The notes: a model not told the origin generated them from the sequence alone. Counted from the stretch's first letter, positions 46,362 through 55,178 are shown. The stretch: 64,000 nt of DNA from Bacillus multifaciens (GCF_030756675.1 NZ_JAVBXD010000028.1:1-64000); one strand, 5' to 3'. Made by a program: numbers and translations.

Positions 46362-47009
46362 TTATTCGTCATTTTCAGACTGTCTCATCAAAATATCTAA
46401 AATGTAATCAAAGCTGCCTTTTTTAGCTCCCAGAGTAGTCTCCATCATGTTAATAAACGCCTTTGCCCTTTTCATCATTTCATGAGGTTGCCAATGAAAC
46501 AGTCCTTCATCAAATATTACTTGTGCAGAAGCGAGCAAAAATTCTATTGTTTCTTGTGGATAATCCGTCACAAAAACCTGTTCATTGATTCCTTGCTTAA
46601 CCACCTCCGTCAAAACAGGTGTTAAATGTAAAATAGACTGAACTAAACTTCTCTGATGCATTTCAGCATTACTTGGCTGATGAAATTGTTCAATCATTTT
46701 TTCTTTGTTTCCCCCAGTTTTTGGTGCTTGCGCCATTAAAATATGAAATAATTTATCAAGTACTGGGATGTTAGGATCTGAAGCAATCTTTTTGGCTGCC
46801 GCTACATCTGCATTTACAATCCGTATAATAATAGCATCCATCACTTCCTCTTTTGATTTGAAATAATGATAGAATGTTCCTTTTGCGATACCGATTTCCT
46901 GCAGAATATCGTTTACGGTCGTTTTCATATATCCTTTAGAAGCAAACAATTTTTCTGCGGTATCTAAAATTTCATTTCTTCGTTCTTCATATTCTTTTAC
47001 GATTCTCAT
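46362..47009 (-). CDS. TetR-family repressor
   Basis: A 215-aa regulator with the N-terminal TetR helix-turn-helix (about 8-55, RRNEILDTAEKLFASKGYMK, GIAKGTFYHYFKSKEEVMDA) and a helical ligand domain. ATG 47009 follows AAGGAG. Its own promoter region contains the long operator at 47025, and the MFS gene has a second copy, so it should repress both itself and the pump. Confidence 0.9.
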   Translation of the reverse strand: MRIVKEYEERRNEILDTAEKLFASKGYMKTTVNDILQEIGIAKGTFYHYFKSKEEVMDAIIIRIVNADVAAAKKIASDPNIPVLDKLFHILMAQAPKTGGNKEKMIEQFHQPSNAEMHQRSLVQSILHLTPVLTEVVKQGINEQVFVTDYPQETIEFLLASAQVIFDEGLFHWQPHEMMKRAKAFINMMETTLGAKKGSFDYILDILMRQSENDE

Positions 47010-47024
47010 GAATAAACTCCTTCT

Positions 47025-47049
47025 CACTAGACCGACTGTCGGTCTAGTG
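47025..47049. promoter_or_regulatory. TetR-type operator before the tetR gene
   Basis: CACTAGACCGAC and GTCGGTCTAGTG flank one base: a perfect palindrome of 25 positions that contains the 17-base site found at 46258. Confidence 0.87.
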
Positions 47050-47395
47050 TAATTATATGTAAACACTTCAAAAAGTTGCTCTCTTTTATAGCCATATTTA
47101 TTGGATAACCAAACATACTCTTACTCCATTTAGGAAAAATCCACGAGGACATTAATTGCGTTCCTCTTGATTCATTATAGATTACACTCTAATGAATCCA
47201 TTTCTACACCAACGTCCTATTTCCTTCTCAAAATTATTAGCCCTGCAAGTTCACAAATTCAACTTGTAGGACTAATTTATTGCTACACTTTATGAATAAT
47301 TAAATAAAATCTTCGTTCAACCTCCCATGGTGAAGCAATGCAAGAAATGTTTTAAAAAATTTGTATGTTCAGCTATATGCTCAAGAAAACAGCCT

Positions 47396-47424
47396 AAAAA
47401 AAGGGCCATTTATTATGCCCCTTT
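47396..47424 (-). terminator. terminator behind the methyltransferase relic
   Basis: Leftward, AAAAAGGGGC and GGCCCTTTTTTT pair around ATAATAAAT and end in a T-run. Confidence 0.6.
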
Positions 47425-47452
47425 TTCACCGTTCTGTGAACCACAATTCTTA

Positions 47453-47569
47453 TTACATTACCACTCCTATCGCAAATCCATCGTATCCTTTGCTTCCCAC
47501 AGTCTGTATTGCCGTTGAGGATAGTTGTGATTCAGATGCGAGAGTATCAAAAAAACGACGAATTTCCCC
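47453..47569 (-). pseudogene. C-terminal remnant of an O-methyltransferase
   Basis: Leftward this reads GEIRRFFDTLASESQLSSTA, then IQTVGSKGYDGFAIGVVM and a stop. This is the usual end of SAM-dependent O-methyltransferases of bacilli (RRFFDxLASEPRLxATAIQTVGxKGYDGF). An in-frame stop lies three codons before it and the main domain is absent. A terminator follows, so the 3' end of a once complete leftward gene has been left behind. The family call is from memory. Confidence 0.6.
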
Positions 47570-47618
47570 TTTTTAATATATTTCTCCAATCCAAATTTTC
47601 TCCTATTATACGAGAAAT

Positions 47619-47659
47619 CCCCTATAAAATAGATCTTTTCAATGTCTATTCTATAGGGG
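47619..47659. repeat. 15-bp inverted repeat
   Basis: CCCCTATAAAATAGA and TCTATTCTATAGGGG pair with one mismatch around an 11-base loop. No clear T-run follows directly. The role is unknown; it lies where the missing part of the methyltransferase gene should be. Confidence 0.5.
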
Positions 47660-47818
47660 ACATCTTAACTGTGTAGAGGTCTTTTTTTCTGGTGTTTACA
47701 CTTTAAATTATGTTAATTAATTCTGATACTACACGCTTTTTGATATCCATGAGATTCAGCCTTTCCGAAAAGCGAACTACAGAAAACGCAAGTTACATAC
47801 TACCGTTAATTCTATTGA

Positions 47819-48046
47819 TTAACTTATGAGTAACTTTAATTGTTCATTTCTTTTCTCCCGCTCTTCTTTAGATGCTAGGTCGTACTTTTTTAAAAGGTGA
47901 AATAGTTCATTTAATATTTGCTGTGAATGATTGCTCTTTAGAAATTCACGTAAGTCTTTAACCAAACACTCAGATAAAAAGCATTGTTGAGTTTCAAGTT
48001 TATTGATTACATCTTCAGAAGAATGATCTACATTACACATTCCCAT
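47819..48046 (-). CDS. 75-aa hypothetical protein
   Basis: MGMCNVDHSSEDVINKLETQ follows AAGGAGGGATTTTC, a strong site. The protein is helical and charged, with three Cys near the start. It is the last gene leftward of the apbC/moa region with a 260-base gap. No family is recognised; a link to the molybdenum genes is not shown. Confidence 0.65.
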   Translation of the reverse strand: MGMCNVDHSSEDVINKLETQQCFLSECLVKDLREFLKSNHSQQILNELFHLLKKYDLASKEEREKRNEQLKLLIS

Positions 48047-48306
48047 GAAAATCCCTCCTTATATTTCTGTTTTCATTTTATCTTCCTAAGAAATAATTGT
48101 CGATTCCATTAATAAGGTACGAAGAATTATTTTAGCTAACTAGAAGATTTGCATAAAAAAATTTCTTTCTATTTTTATGCCAGCCTTTTCGTTTTCTGAT
48201 AAAGTGAAACTTCCATCAGTTGGGTTTTCTTCATCCCCCACCTAACTTCTTTGCTTCTCTCTAAATTTTGAGGTTGGATCTTACTGCCCGCGAATAGCGG
48301 GATAAA

Positions 48307-49356
48307 TTACCCTTTGTAGATAAGATCTTGAGCTAAAGATGTAAACATCTCTCCAACAAGCAAATCTTCATCATATACGGATGAACCTTTATTTTCGTCA
48401 GGATTTGCAAAAGGTATTTGTGCAATCACTTCTGTTTGCAGTTGTTCTGCTAACATTTCGCCGCCACCTTTCCCAAAGAGATAGTTCCTTGAACCATCCT
48501 GTTCCTCATAATATGCCATATTCTCAACGATACCTAAAATATCGTGTTTTGTATGCTTTGCCATTACCCCTACTCTGGAAGCAACAAACGAAGCTACATG
48601 ATGAGGAGTAGTAACTATAATTTCCTTTGCGTGAGGAATCATCGCAGCCACATCAATCGCAACATCTCCTGTACCAGGAGGCAAATCAAGAAGAAGATAA
48701 TCTAATTCTCCCCAGTGAGTGTTGGCAACGAAATTTTGAATCCATTTGTTTAGCATTGGTCCTCGCCACATAACTGGGTTATTACCCTCTGTAAAAAATC
48801 CCATTGACATGATTTTAACGCCATGACTAACGACTGGAATCGCTATTTGATCTATCATTGTTGGCTTTTGATTAGCTTCCATCATTGCTGGGATACTGAA
48901 TCCATATATATCTGCATCTAAAATCCCAACCTTTTTCCCCATACGAGCTAAAGCAGTAGCAAGGTTAATCGTCACAGTTGATTTTCCGACTCCACCTTTT
49001 CCACTTGTCACAGCAATAAAACGTACACCTGAATCAGGTCGCAGCATACTAGGCATACCGGTTTCTGTTCTCGAATTTTCCTTTAAAGTTTCTGTTAATA
49101 CAGCTCGTTCTTCCTTTGTCATGGTGCCGAAAGTCAAAGAAACCTTAGATGCTCCTATGTTCCGAAGAGAGTCTTCAATATCTTGTTGAATTTTTGCCTT
49201 TAATGGACAACCTGGAATAGTTAAAATAACTTCAAGGTAAATCTGCGTGCCATCAATTTGAATATTTCTTACCATGTTTAATTCCACAATACTTTTGTGC
49301 AATTCTGGATCTTCTACATGGCTTAAAGCGTTCATAATTTGTTTATGAGTAATCAT
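48307..49356 (-). CDS. Mrp/ApbC-family Fe-S carrier ATPase
   Basis: A 349-aa P-loop ATPase that in the family assembles or carries [4Fe-4S] clusters (SalA in B. subtilis). The N-terminal DUF59/MIP18 domain (about 1-95, ALSHVEDPELHKSIVELNMV, TIPGCPLK) is followed by the deviant Walker A SGKGGVGKSTVTINLA, DADIYGFSIP and LDLPPGTGD. ATG 49356 follows AAAGGAATG; the ATG three codons earlier is also possible. It stands next to the Moco genes, consistent with supplying clusters to MoaA and formate dehydrogenase. A strong terminator lies just upstream, so it needs readthrough or its own promoter. Confidence 0.88.
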   Translation of the reverse strand: MITHKQIMNALSHVEDPELHKSIVELNMVRNIQIDGTQIYLEVILTIPGCPLKAKIQQDIEDSLRNIGASKVSLTFGTMTKEERAVLTETLKENSRTETGMPSMLRPDSGVRFIAVTSGKGGVGKSTVTINLATALARMGKKVGILDADIYGFSIPAMMEANQKPTMIDQIAIPVVSHGVKIMSMGFFTEGNNPVMWRGPMLNKWIQNFVANTHWGELDYLLLDLPPGTGDVAIDVAAMIPHAKEIIVTTPHHVASFVASRVGVMAKHTKHDILGIVENMAYYEEQDGSRNYLFGKGGGEMLAEQLQTEVIAQIPFANPDENKGSSVYDEDLLVGEMFTSLAQDLIYKG

Positions 49357-49391
49357 AAAACTCATTCCTTTCCGTCTCCTTAATTTGTATA

Positions 49392-49446
49392 CAAAAAACA
49401 CCATGAATAATAAAACCTAATACAATCGGCTTCATTACTCATAGTG
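49392..49446 (-). terminator. terminator or attenuator before apbC
   Basis: The two arms 49428-49446 and 49399-49417 form a 19-bp stem in which four positions are G-U pairs. Read leftward, TTTTTT follows. It stands between the 22-codon ORF and apbC. Confidence 0.8.
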
Positions 49447-49456
49447 GAATAGATTA

Positions 49457-49525
49457 CTAGCAATACTTACTAATATACCAATCCAACCATTTTGGCTCTT
49501 CGTTCCAGTACGAGAAATTACTCAT
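49457..49525 (-). CDS. 22-aa microprotein / leader peptide
   Basis: ATG 49525 follows AAGGAGGATAACT, one of the best ribosome sites in the window. The peptide MSNFSYWNEEPKWLDWYISK ends YC. It is rich in Trp and Tyr. Its last ten codons resemble a nine-codon ORF upstream of fdhA (MDWYFSKMC). Inside, TTAGTA and TGCTAG can pair, as TTAGCA and TGCTAA do in the fdhA copy. It starts 50 bases after moaD and ends 11 bases before the terminator hairpin. It may be a real microprotein, a leader peptide, or both part of a structured RNA. Confidence 0.6.
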   Translation of the reverse strand: MSNFSYWNEEPKWLDWYISKYC

Positions 49526-49574
49526 AGTTATCCTCCTTAATGCTGTATTCGAGCTGAAAAGAGAATAAAAAGAA

Positions 49575-49811
49575 TTATCCTCCGCTTACAGGTGGGATAA
49601 ACGCAACGGTATCTCCGGCTTTTACAATATCTTCGTCGATTACGAATTCTTCGTTAATAGCTACCATAACTTTATCCAACGATTGTAAATGATAATTATC
49701 TTTCAGCCATTCTTTTAATTGATGAACATTTATCTCTTGTTTTTCTATTATTACTAATTGATCTGAGCCGACTTCTTCTCGCAAATTTGCGAACAGTAAA
49801 ATTGTAATCAT
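49575..49811 (-). CDS. moaD: molybdopterin synthase small subunit MoaD
   Basis: A 78-aa ubiquitin-fold sulfur carrier starting MITILLFANLREEVGSDQLV and ending FIPPVSGG; the C-terminal Gly-Gly is thiocarboxylated after adenylation by MoeB. Lying 4 bases after moaE, its partner subunit. The frame extends far upstream over moaE, but ATG 49811 is the clear start by family length. Confidence 0.93.
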   Translation of the reverse strand: MITILLFANLREEVGSDQLVIIEKQEINVHQLKEWLKDNYHLQSLDKVMVAINEEFVIDEDIVKAGDTVAFIPPVSGG

Positions 49812-49815
49812 CTTC

Positions 49816-50280
49816 TCATTCTTCCTTCTTCGGTTTTCCTTCTGGATACGGAGTATTTTCAAGCTGATCTCCAATCCACATCGTTCCATCTTCCCAAAAT
49901 TCTTTTTTCCAAATTGGGGCGATTTGCTTAATACGTTCAATTGCGTATTCATTCGCTTCGTAGGCCACTTTACGATGTGGTGACGAAACTGCAATTACAA
50001 CTGCAATATCCATTATTTCTAGTCGACCCACCCGGTGTGTAATTGCTATTTTTGCATCCGGCCACTTTTTTTTGATTTCTTCACCAATTTGAGTAAGCAT
50101 TTTTACTGCCATAGATTTATATGCTTCATACTCTAGATGTAAAGTTCGTTTTCCTTTTGTTAATTCTCTTACTGTTCCAATAAAGGCTGTAATCGCACCT
50201 GCTTCTCTTCTTGCTACCTTATTCGTTACTTCTTCGACTAATATCGGAGTATCTACGATTTCAAATAGTACTTGTCCCAT
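49816..50280 (-). CDS. moaE: molybdopterin synthase large subunit MoaE
   Basis: A 154-aa catalytic subunit turning precursor Z into molybdopterin by sulfur transfer from MoaD. Conserved: GAITAFIGTVRE, LEYEAYKSMAVKM, ITHRVGRLEIMDIAVVIAVS, Arg/Lys in RIKQIAPIWKKEFWEDGTMW. The start overlaps the moeA end by 20 bases. Confidence 0.94.
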   Translation of the reverse strand: MGQVLFEIVDTPILVEEVTNKVARREAGAITAFIGTVRELTKGKRTLHLEYEAYKSMAVKMLTQIGEEIKKKWPDAKIAITHRVGRLEIMDIAVVIAVSSPHRKVAYEANEYAIERIKQIAPIWKKEFWEDGTMWIGDQLENTPYPEGKPKKEE

Positions 50281-51580
50281 CAGAACCCCTCACTTTATAA
50301 GTTGGAATAATATCATACCAAGGCCATTCACTACCTTCGTTATCCTCTAATAAGAAAACATCTACTAACATCTCTTTTTTATATCCTCTCGTACCGCCTG
50401 GGAGTACGATAAAAGCGTTTAATTCTGCCAATGAAGAAACTGCACTAGACTTATCAAATCCTGATGGATAGGCAATTAATTGTTCTTCGTTATATTTGAG
50501 CTTTGCTCGTACAAATCTTGTAAATGGATTAGGTTTTAGAAAATTTTCTCCCAGCAGTGCTTTTTCTCTTTTTAAATGCGGCTTTTCACTAAACATATAG
50601 GTACGAATGCTAGGTCTTACGAATAACTCAAAACCTACATAACAAGCAGAGGGATTACCTGATAATCCAAATAATAATTTTTTATTTAATTGTGCTACGG
50701 TCGTCACGCTTCCAGGCCGCATTGCAACTTTGTTAAAAAGAACTGATGCCCCTAGTTTATTGTAGATAGCTGGCAAATAATCATAATCCCCTACCGAAAC
50801 ACCACCGGTTGTAATTAACATATCCACTTGACTTAACGCTTCTTTTACGGCTGCGTGGCACGTATCAAAATCGTCACTAAACTTCCCAAAGTATTTCACT
50901 CTTCCTCCTGCTCTTCGAATTTGGGACAATATCATGTACGTATTACTATTTCGAATTTTCCCAGGTTGTAGTGATTCATTTACGTCAAGAAGCTCACTCC
51001 CAGTCGCCAATACTCCAACTACAGGCTTTTTTGCAACGGGCACTTCGCTGTAACCAAAAGTAGCAAGGAGAGCTGAAATACCTGGATTAATGTAAGTACC
51101 TCTCTTCGCAAGAATCGTCCCTTTACGTGTATCTTCACCTTGAAAGGAAATATTTTCTCCTTTTTTGAATGAACGCTTCACTTCTATATAGGTTTTACCA
51201 ACCTCCTCATATTGACGGGTCAGTTCTAACATCACAACCGCATTACATCCTTTTGGAATTTGTGCTCCTGTCATAATTCGAACTGCTTGAAACGGTCCTA
51301 CCTCTTGAGGAAATATGGAACCTGCCCCAATCTCACCGATTACTTCGAATATAGTTGGATTCCCATAACTTGCCCATGCAGTATCTTCTGCTCTAATAGC
51401 AAATCCATCATAGGGAGAGCGATTGAAAGATGGAACATCATGATCAGCTACTAAATCCTCAGCTAATATACGTTCATAAGCTACTTCAAGTGGTATAAGT
51501 TCTTTTGAACCCTGCTCAGCAAATTCCATTACTTGATGGACGGCCTCTCCAACTGCAATCGGTATTCGTTTTTCTATCAT
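50261..51580 (-). CDS. moeA: molybdopterin molybdenumtransferase MoeA
   Basis: Inserts molybdate into adenylated molybdopterin. A 439-aa protein with domains in usual order: DVPSFNRSPYDGFAIRAEDT, PFQAVRIMTGAQIPKGCNAV, the MogA-like domain GVLATGSELLD and TTGGVSVGDYDYLP, then GLSGNPSACYVGFELFVRP and a C-terminal beta domain. ATG 51580 follows AAGGAGTGAGG. There is no mogA or mobA in the window. Confidence 0.94.
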   Translation of the reverse strand: MIEKRIPIAVGEAVHQVMEFAEQGSKELIPLEVAYERILAEDLVADHDVPSFNRSPYDGFAIRAEDTAWASYGNPTIFEVIGEIGAGSIFPQEVGPFQAVRIMTGAQIPKGCNAVVMLELTRQYEEVGKTYIEVKRSFKKGENISFQGEDTRKGTILAKRGTYINPGISALLATFGYSEVPVAKKPVVGVLATGSELLDVNESLQPGKIRNSNTYMILSQIRRAGGRVKYFGKFSDDFDTCHAAVKEALSQVDMLITTGGVSVGDYDYLPAIYNKLGASVLFNKVAMRPGSVTTVAQLNKKLLFGLSGNPSACYVGFELFVRPSIRTYMFSEKPHLKREKALLGENFLKPNPFTRFVRAKLKYNEEQLIAYPSGFDKSSAVSSLAELNAFIVLPGGTRGYKKEMLVDVFLLEDNEGSEWPWYDIIPTYKVRGSDGTSTI

Positions 51581-51597
51581 TTTCCTCACTCCTTCTG

Positions 51598-52614
51598 TTA
51601 CCCTAATAAACGATAGTATATTTTTTTCGCTTTTTGAATTTCGTTTGTCCCGTGGATAAATACACGCCCATCCTGAAACATAACCAAACGATAATTATCT
51701 AGTTGGCAACATAGCAAATACGGGTTTCGATTTACTTTCCCATGTTTTTTTAGCTGTTTTTCTAAATGGTCAAAATTGTAACGACTATTACGCGGCGGTC
51801 TAATTTGCACCGTATTTCTCCCACATAAAACAGCTGTCTTTGTTTGGTTTTCATAAGATAAATAAGGATAAGTTCTATGCGTACCGCACGAAGGACAATT
51901 GTCCTTTTTAATTTTTTCTAGTTTGATAGAATGGTGTTGATTACTCCATATATCAAACATTAAAAAGGTGTTTCTAATTGCCGAAAAATCTTCTACTAAA
52001 ATTTTGAATGCTTCTGCCACTTGATACGCTGCCACTATTTGAACAGCGGGACTAATAATTCCAACTGTGTCACATGTCACTCCTGTAACTGGAACACTTT
52101 TAAGTACACAATGTAAGCACGGTGTTTTCTTTGGAATAATCGTATAGCTCATGCCATATCCCCCGACACAAGAACCATAAATCCAGGGAATATCATATTT
52201 TTGTGATAGATCATTTATCACAAATCGAATATCAAAATTATCTGTTGCATCAACGATTATATCGACATTGTCTAACAAAGCTTCCATATTTTCTATTCTT
52301 GCATCCATTACGAAAGCATGAATCTGTACCTCTGAATTGATTTGTTTCAACCGATTTTGAGCTGCAATTGCTTTTGGTAATTTTTCTATCGCATCTTGTT
52401 CAATATAAAGCTGTTGCCTTTGTAAATTACTCCATTCTACGTAATCACGATCAATAATCGTTAACTTTCCGATACCTGCACGAACCAACGCTTCTGCGCT
52501 TGCACTTCCTAATGCACCTGCCCCCACAATCAACACATGCTTATTTCTAATCTTCTCTTGTCCTTTACTCCCAATAGGAGCGAACAACTGTTGACGTGAA
52601 TACCGCTCTATCAT
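51598..52614 (-). CDS. moeB: molybdopterin synthase adenylyltransferase MoeB
   Basis: An E1-like enzyme activating the MoaD C-terminus. The 338-aa protein has the ATP motif IVGAGALGSASAEALVRAGI, DRDYVEWSNLQRQQLY and catalytic Cys in GVTCDTVGII. Zn Cys pairs are PCLHCV and NCPSCGTH. The last about 85 residues form the extra domain also present in B. subtilis MoeB, with no rhodanese Cys loop. The gene may equally serve ThiS activation, though the surrounding genes argue for Moco. Start after GGAAGGCCATCTA. Confidence 0.92.
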   Translation of the reverse strand: MIERYSRQQLFAPIGSKGQEKIRNKHVLIVGAGALGSASAEALVRAGIGKLTIIDRDYVEWSNLQRQQLYIEQDAIEKLPKAIAAQNRLKQINSEVQIHAFVMDARIENMEALLDNVDIIVDATDNFDIRFVINDLSQKYDIPWIYGSCVGGYGMSYTIIPKKTPCLHCVLKSVPVTGVTCDTVGIISPAVQIVAAYQVAEAFKILVEDFSAIRNTFLMFDIWSNQHHSIKLEKIKKDNCPSCGTHRTYPYLSYENQTKTAVLCGRNTVQIRPPRNSRYNFDHLEKQLKKHGKVNRNPYLLCCQLDNYRLVMFQDGRVFIHGTNEIQKAKKIYYRLLG

Positions 52615-52697
52615 TAGATGGCCTTCCTTTCTAGTAAATAATGATCAATTAATTAAAAAATCTGCTGCATATGTGGTTATTATTTAAACATCTTTCT

Positions 52698-52784
52698 CTA
52701 TATGACTTTGTTTCTGATAACAAGAAAAGTAAGCAAATCCAACAAATCCAGCTCAGCGATTTGTTCCGGTTTATGAATTGCCAT
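52698..52784 (-). CDS. 28-aa small ORF in the moeB leader
   Basis: ATG 52784 follows TGGAGGAATCGGTT. The peptide MAIHKPEQIAELDLLDLLTF ends LVIRNKVI. It lies between a strong terminator hairpin (52810-52864) and moeB, 84 bases ahead of it. It may be a leader peptide or a small protein. No family is recognised. Confidence 0.5.
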   Translation of the reverse strand: MAIHKPEQIAELDLLDLLTFLVIRNKVI

Positions 52785-52809
52785 AACCGATTCCTCCATT
52801 TATTCAAAA

Positions 52810-52864
52810 TAAAAAAGCAGCTTCAAGAAACCCTTAACATAGTAAGGATTTTTGAATGCTGCTT
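52810..52864 (-). terminator. terminator or attenuator in the moeB leader
   Basis: Arms AAGCAGCTTCAAGAAACCCT and its partner at 52842-52864 form a long, slightly mismatched stem. Read leftward it ends in GCTTTTTTATTTT. It lies 20 bases upstream of the ribosome site of the 28-codon ORF and 380 bases beyond the end of moaA. Confidence 0.75.
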
Positions 52865-52963
52865 AATCTCCCTGCACTTCTCTTACAGAGATATCAATCA
52901 TCACTTTTACTATAAAATAGAAAATCTGCAAAACTTGCACACTTTCCACTTCGTATATTCAAA

Positions 52964-53170
52964 CATTATCTATATAAATCCAAGTTAAAATCCCGACATA
53001 TAAACCCCTTTCTTTTCTAGGTGGTCGAGAGCGTCTGGCCATGCGTAGAAGCGGTCAGTGCCTTTTTCTGTCACATGCGAAGTTCAAACAAAGGGAAGAA
53101 GCAAGTGCAGGAACTTTTTTTCTACATTGCAACAATCTATATGTCGAAAAATCAAAATCGATTTATATAC
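52964..53170 (+). repeat. bcr-like repeat, copy D
   Basis: Landmarks: CATTATCTATATAAATCCAA, CCGACATATAAACCCCTTTC, GAGAGCGTCTGGCCATGCGT, GAAGCGGTCAGTGCCTTTTT, CACATGCGAAGTTC, TATATGTCGAAAAATCAAAA and TCGATTTATATA. It lies in the gap between moaA and moeB. Confidence 0.75.
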
Positions 53171-53243
53171 TATAACAAAATGAATCTACCGATAGCTTTC
53201 TTTCCTAGTATTTTGAATGTCATCCTAACATATCATTTATTTC

Positions 53244-54260
53244 TCAGCCACCAATATGCGACATTTCAATTTTGGGCACTGTTTTTTTATTCGTGTTGTT
53301 CAACCGTTCATCCGAATAGCGATCTGAACGATTATTCCAAATGTCACGAATAACATCGGTAATCTCCTCATCGGTATACCCTGAACGAAGCAATTTTCTA
53401 AGATCATTTCCTTCGGAAGCAAACAAACAAGTATATAGCTTTCCTTCTGCGGAAATACGAGCTCTTGTACATGATGAACAAAAAGAATCTGTTACAGATG
53501 AAATAATTCCTATTTCCTCACCGCTATCGATATAACGATAGCGAGTGGCAACTTCACCAGGATAATTTGCTTCAATTCGTTCAAGCGGCATAACTTTATG
53601 AATTGTCTCTACTATCTCTTGTCTAGAGACCACTTCATCTAATTTCCAGCCGTTAAAATTTCCGACATCCATGTATTCAATCAACCGAAGAATATGCTTA
53701 TTCTCTTTGAAGTATTGCGCCATTTGAATAACGTCCTGTTCATTTTTTCCTTTTTGGACAACCATGTTTATTTTAATTTTCATTCCAACTTCCGCTGCAG
53801 CCCGTATTCCTCCAAGAACTGTTTGCACTTTACTTCTATTACCATTTAAATAAGCAAATCGCTCTTCTTGCAAGGAATCTAAACTAACTGTCACACGCGA
53901 TAAACCCGCCTTATATAAATCAACAGCAAACTTCTTGAGTAAGGATCCATTTGTAGTTACACCAATATCCTCTACTCCATCAATTTTATTAAGTCGTTCG
54001 ATTAGCTCAGAAAGGTTTTTCCGAAGTAAGGGCTCTCCCCCAGTAATACGCAACTTTCTAACACCTAAAGAAACGAAAATGCGTGCTACCCTTTCAATTT
54101 CATCAAAAGATAAAATTTTATCATTAGACAAAAATGAATAGTCAGGACCAAATATTTCTTCCGGCATACAATATCGACAGCGAAAATTACAGCGATCGGT
54201 AACAGAAATACGCAAATCTCTTAAAGGACGGTGCAATTTGTCCAATGTGACAGCATTCAT
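53244..54260 (-). CDS. moaA: GTP 3',8-cyclase MoaA
   Basis: A radical SAM enzyme making the first intermediate of molybdopterin from GTP. The 338-aa protein has the SAM cluster Cys in [16 protein letters not shown], the GGEPL motif, the C-terminal second cluster in [21 protein letters not shown]-type sequence (Cys at about 262, 265 and 279) and a C-terminal Gly-Gly. Its partner MoaC is not in the window. A 105-base gap separates it from fdhD. Confidence 0.95.
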   Translation of the reverse strand: MNAVTLDKLHRPLRDLRISVTDRCNFRCRYCMPEEIFGPDYSFLSNDKILSFDEIERVARIFVSLGVRKLRITGGEPLLRKNLSELIERLNKIDGVEDIGVTTNGSLLKKFAVDLYKAGLSRVTVSLDSLQEERFAYLNGNRSKVQTVLGGIRAAAEVGMKIKINMVVQKGKNEQDVIQMAQYFKENKHILRLIEYMDVGNFNGWKLDEVVSRQEIVETIHKVMPLERIEANYPGEVATRYRYIDSGEEIGIISSVTDSFCSSCTRARISAEGKLYTCLFASEGNDLRKLLRSGYTDEEITDVIRDIWNNRSDRYSDERLNNTNKKTVPKIEMSHIGG

Positions 54261-54364
54261 GTTTATTGCCTCACTTCTACATATATTATGATTCCGTACA
54301 CATTTTATTTAAACCAATCGTTCAGCCAACATGCTAAACAGTAAATTAACGATATTGTTTGTAT

Positions 54365-55162
54365 TCATTTCATATTTACAATACGCTCCGGATGAGTATA
54401 TACATTTAAAGATTGATTACGAATAAAGCCTATTGCAGTAATCCCTAATTCTTCTGCTAGCTCTAGTGCTAACTCAGTTGGAGCGGATTTTGACAATATT
54501 ACTTCGCAGCCAATTTTCGCAACTTTTAATAGAATTTCCGAAGATATACGGCCACTAAAAACAATAATTTTATCACCAATAGAAATGCTATTTTTTAAAC
54601 AATAGCCGAAAATTTTATCTAAAGCATTATGTCTTCCTATATCCATTCGGCTTAAAACAATCCCATTCACATCACATAAGGCTGCATTATGGACCCCGCC
54701 TGTATTCTGAAAAGTAGCTGCAGATTCCTGCATATCATCCATTAATCGAAAACAATCCTGGACAGAGATCTTTACTCGAATATCATTCATTTTCTTCGCA
54801 GTCAACGCATCGTTTACGAAAACAAATCCTTGTCTACTCATTCCACAGCATGAAGTAATATAACGCTTATTTTGGATGTCACGATAATAAGGATTGATCT
54901 TTGTCGTCGTTACATGTACGTATCCTTCTTTATCTTGTACCCATATTTCATCAATATCTTCATATTTTCGGATAATACCTTCAGATGCTAAAAAGCCTAT
55001 CACCATATCTTCAATATACTCTGGAGTACTAACCATTGTAACAAATTCCTGCCCGTTAATTTTAACCGTAACTGGAAACTCTGTTACAATGCTGTCCTCT
55101 ATACACTTCATTTCCCCTTTATCATAACGAAAAATTTCCCGTTCCACCTGTATCGACTTCAC
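54365..55162 (-). CDS. fdhD: formate dehydrogenase sulfurtransferase FdhD
   Basis: A 265-aa FdhD: passes sulfur to the molybdenum centre of formate dehydrogenase. Conserved: ITSCCGMSRQGFVFV (catalytic Cys region), FQNTGGVHNAALCD, DIGRHNALDKIFGYCL and IIVFSGRISSEILLKVAKIG. It lies between the fdhA cluster and moaA, as expected for its role. Confidence 0.94.
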   Translation of the reverse strand: MKSIQVEREIFRYDKGEMKCIEDSIVTEFPVTVKINGQEFVTMVSTPEYIEDMVIGFLASEGIIRKYEDIDEIWVQDKEGYVHVTTTKINPYYRDIQNKRYITSCCGMSRQGFVFVNDALTAKKMNDIRVKISVQDCFRLMDDMQESAATFQNTGGVHNAALCDVNGIVLSRMDIGRHNALDKIFGYCLKNSISIGDKIIVFSGRISSEILLKVAKIGCEVILSKSAPTELALELAEELGITAIGFIRNQSLNVYTHPERIVNMK

Positions 55163-55178
55163 AATCAGTATCCTTCTC

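Larger units (their letters stand above)
47050..47818. other. gap holding a methyltransferase relic and hairpins
   Basis: No intact gene is seen. It holds a methyltransferase gene end (47453-47569), its terminator (47396-47424) and a long hairpin (47619-47659). The remainder is AT-rich and featureless. Confidence 0.6.

Noticed and set aside
47327-47576. Rightward Cys-rich ORFs of 63 and 71 codons
   Set aside because: No ribosome site; the other strand shows the methyltransferase tail and its terminator.
52671-53353. Rightward ORFs of 105 and 110 codons between moeB and moaA
   Set aside because: Aromatic-rich random composition, no ribosome sites, and they run through hairpins and the bcr-like repeat.
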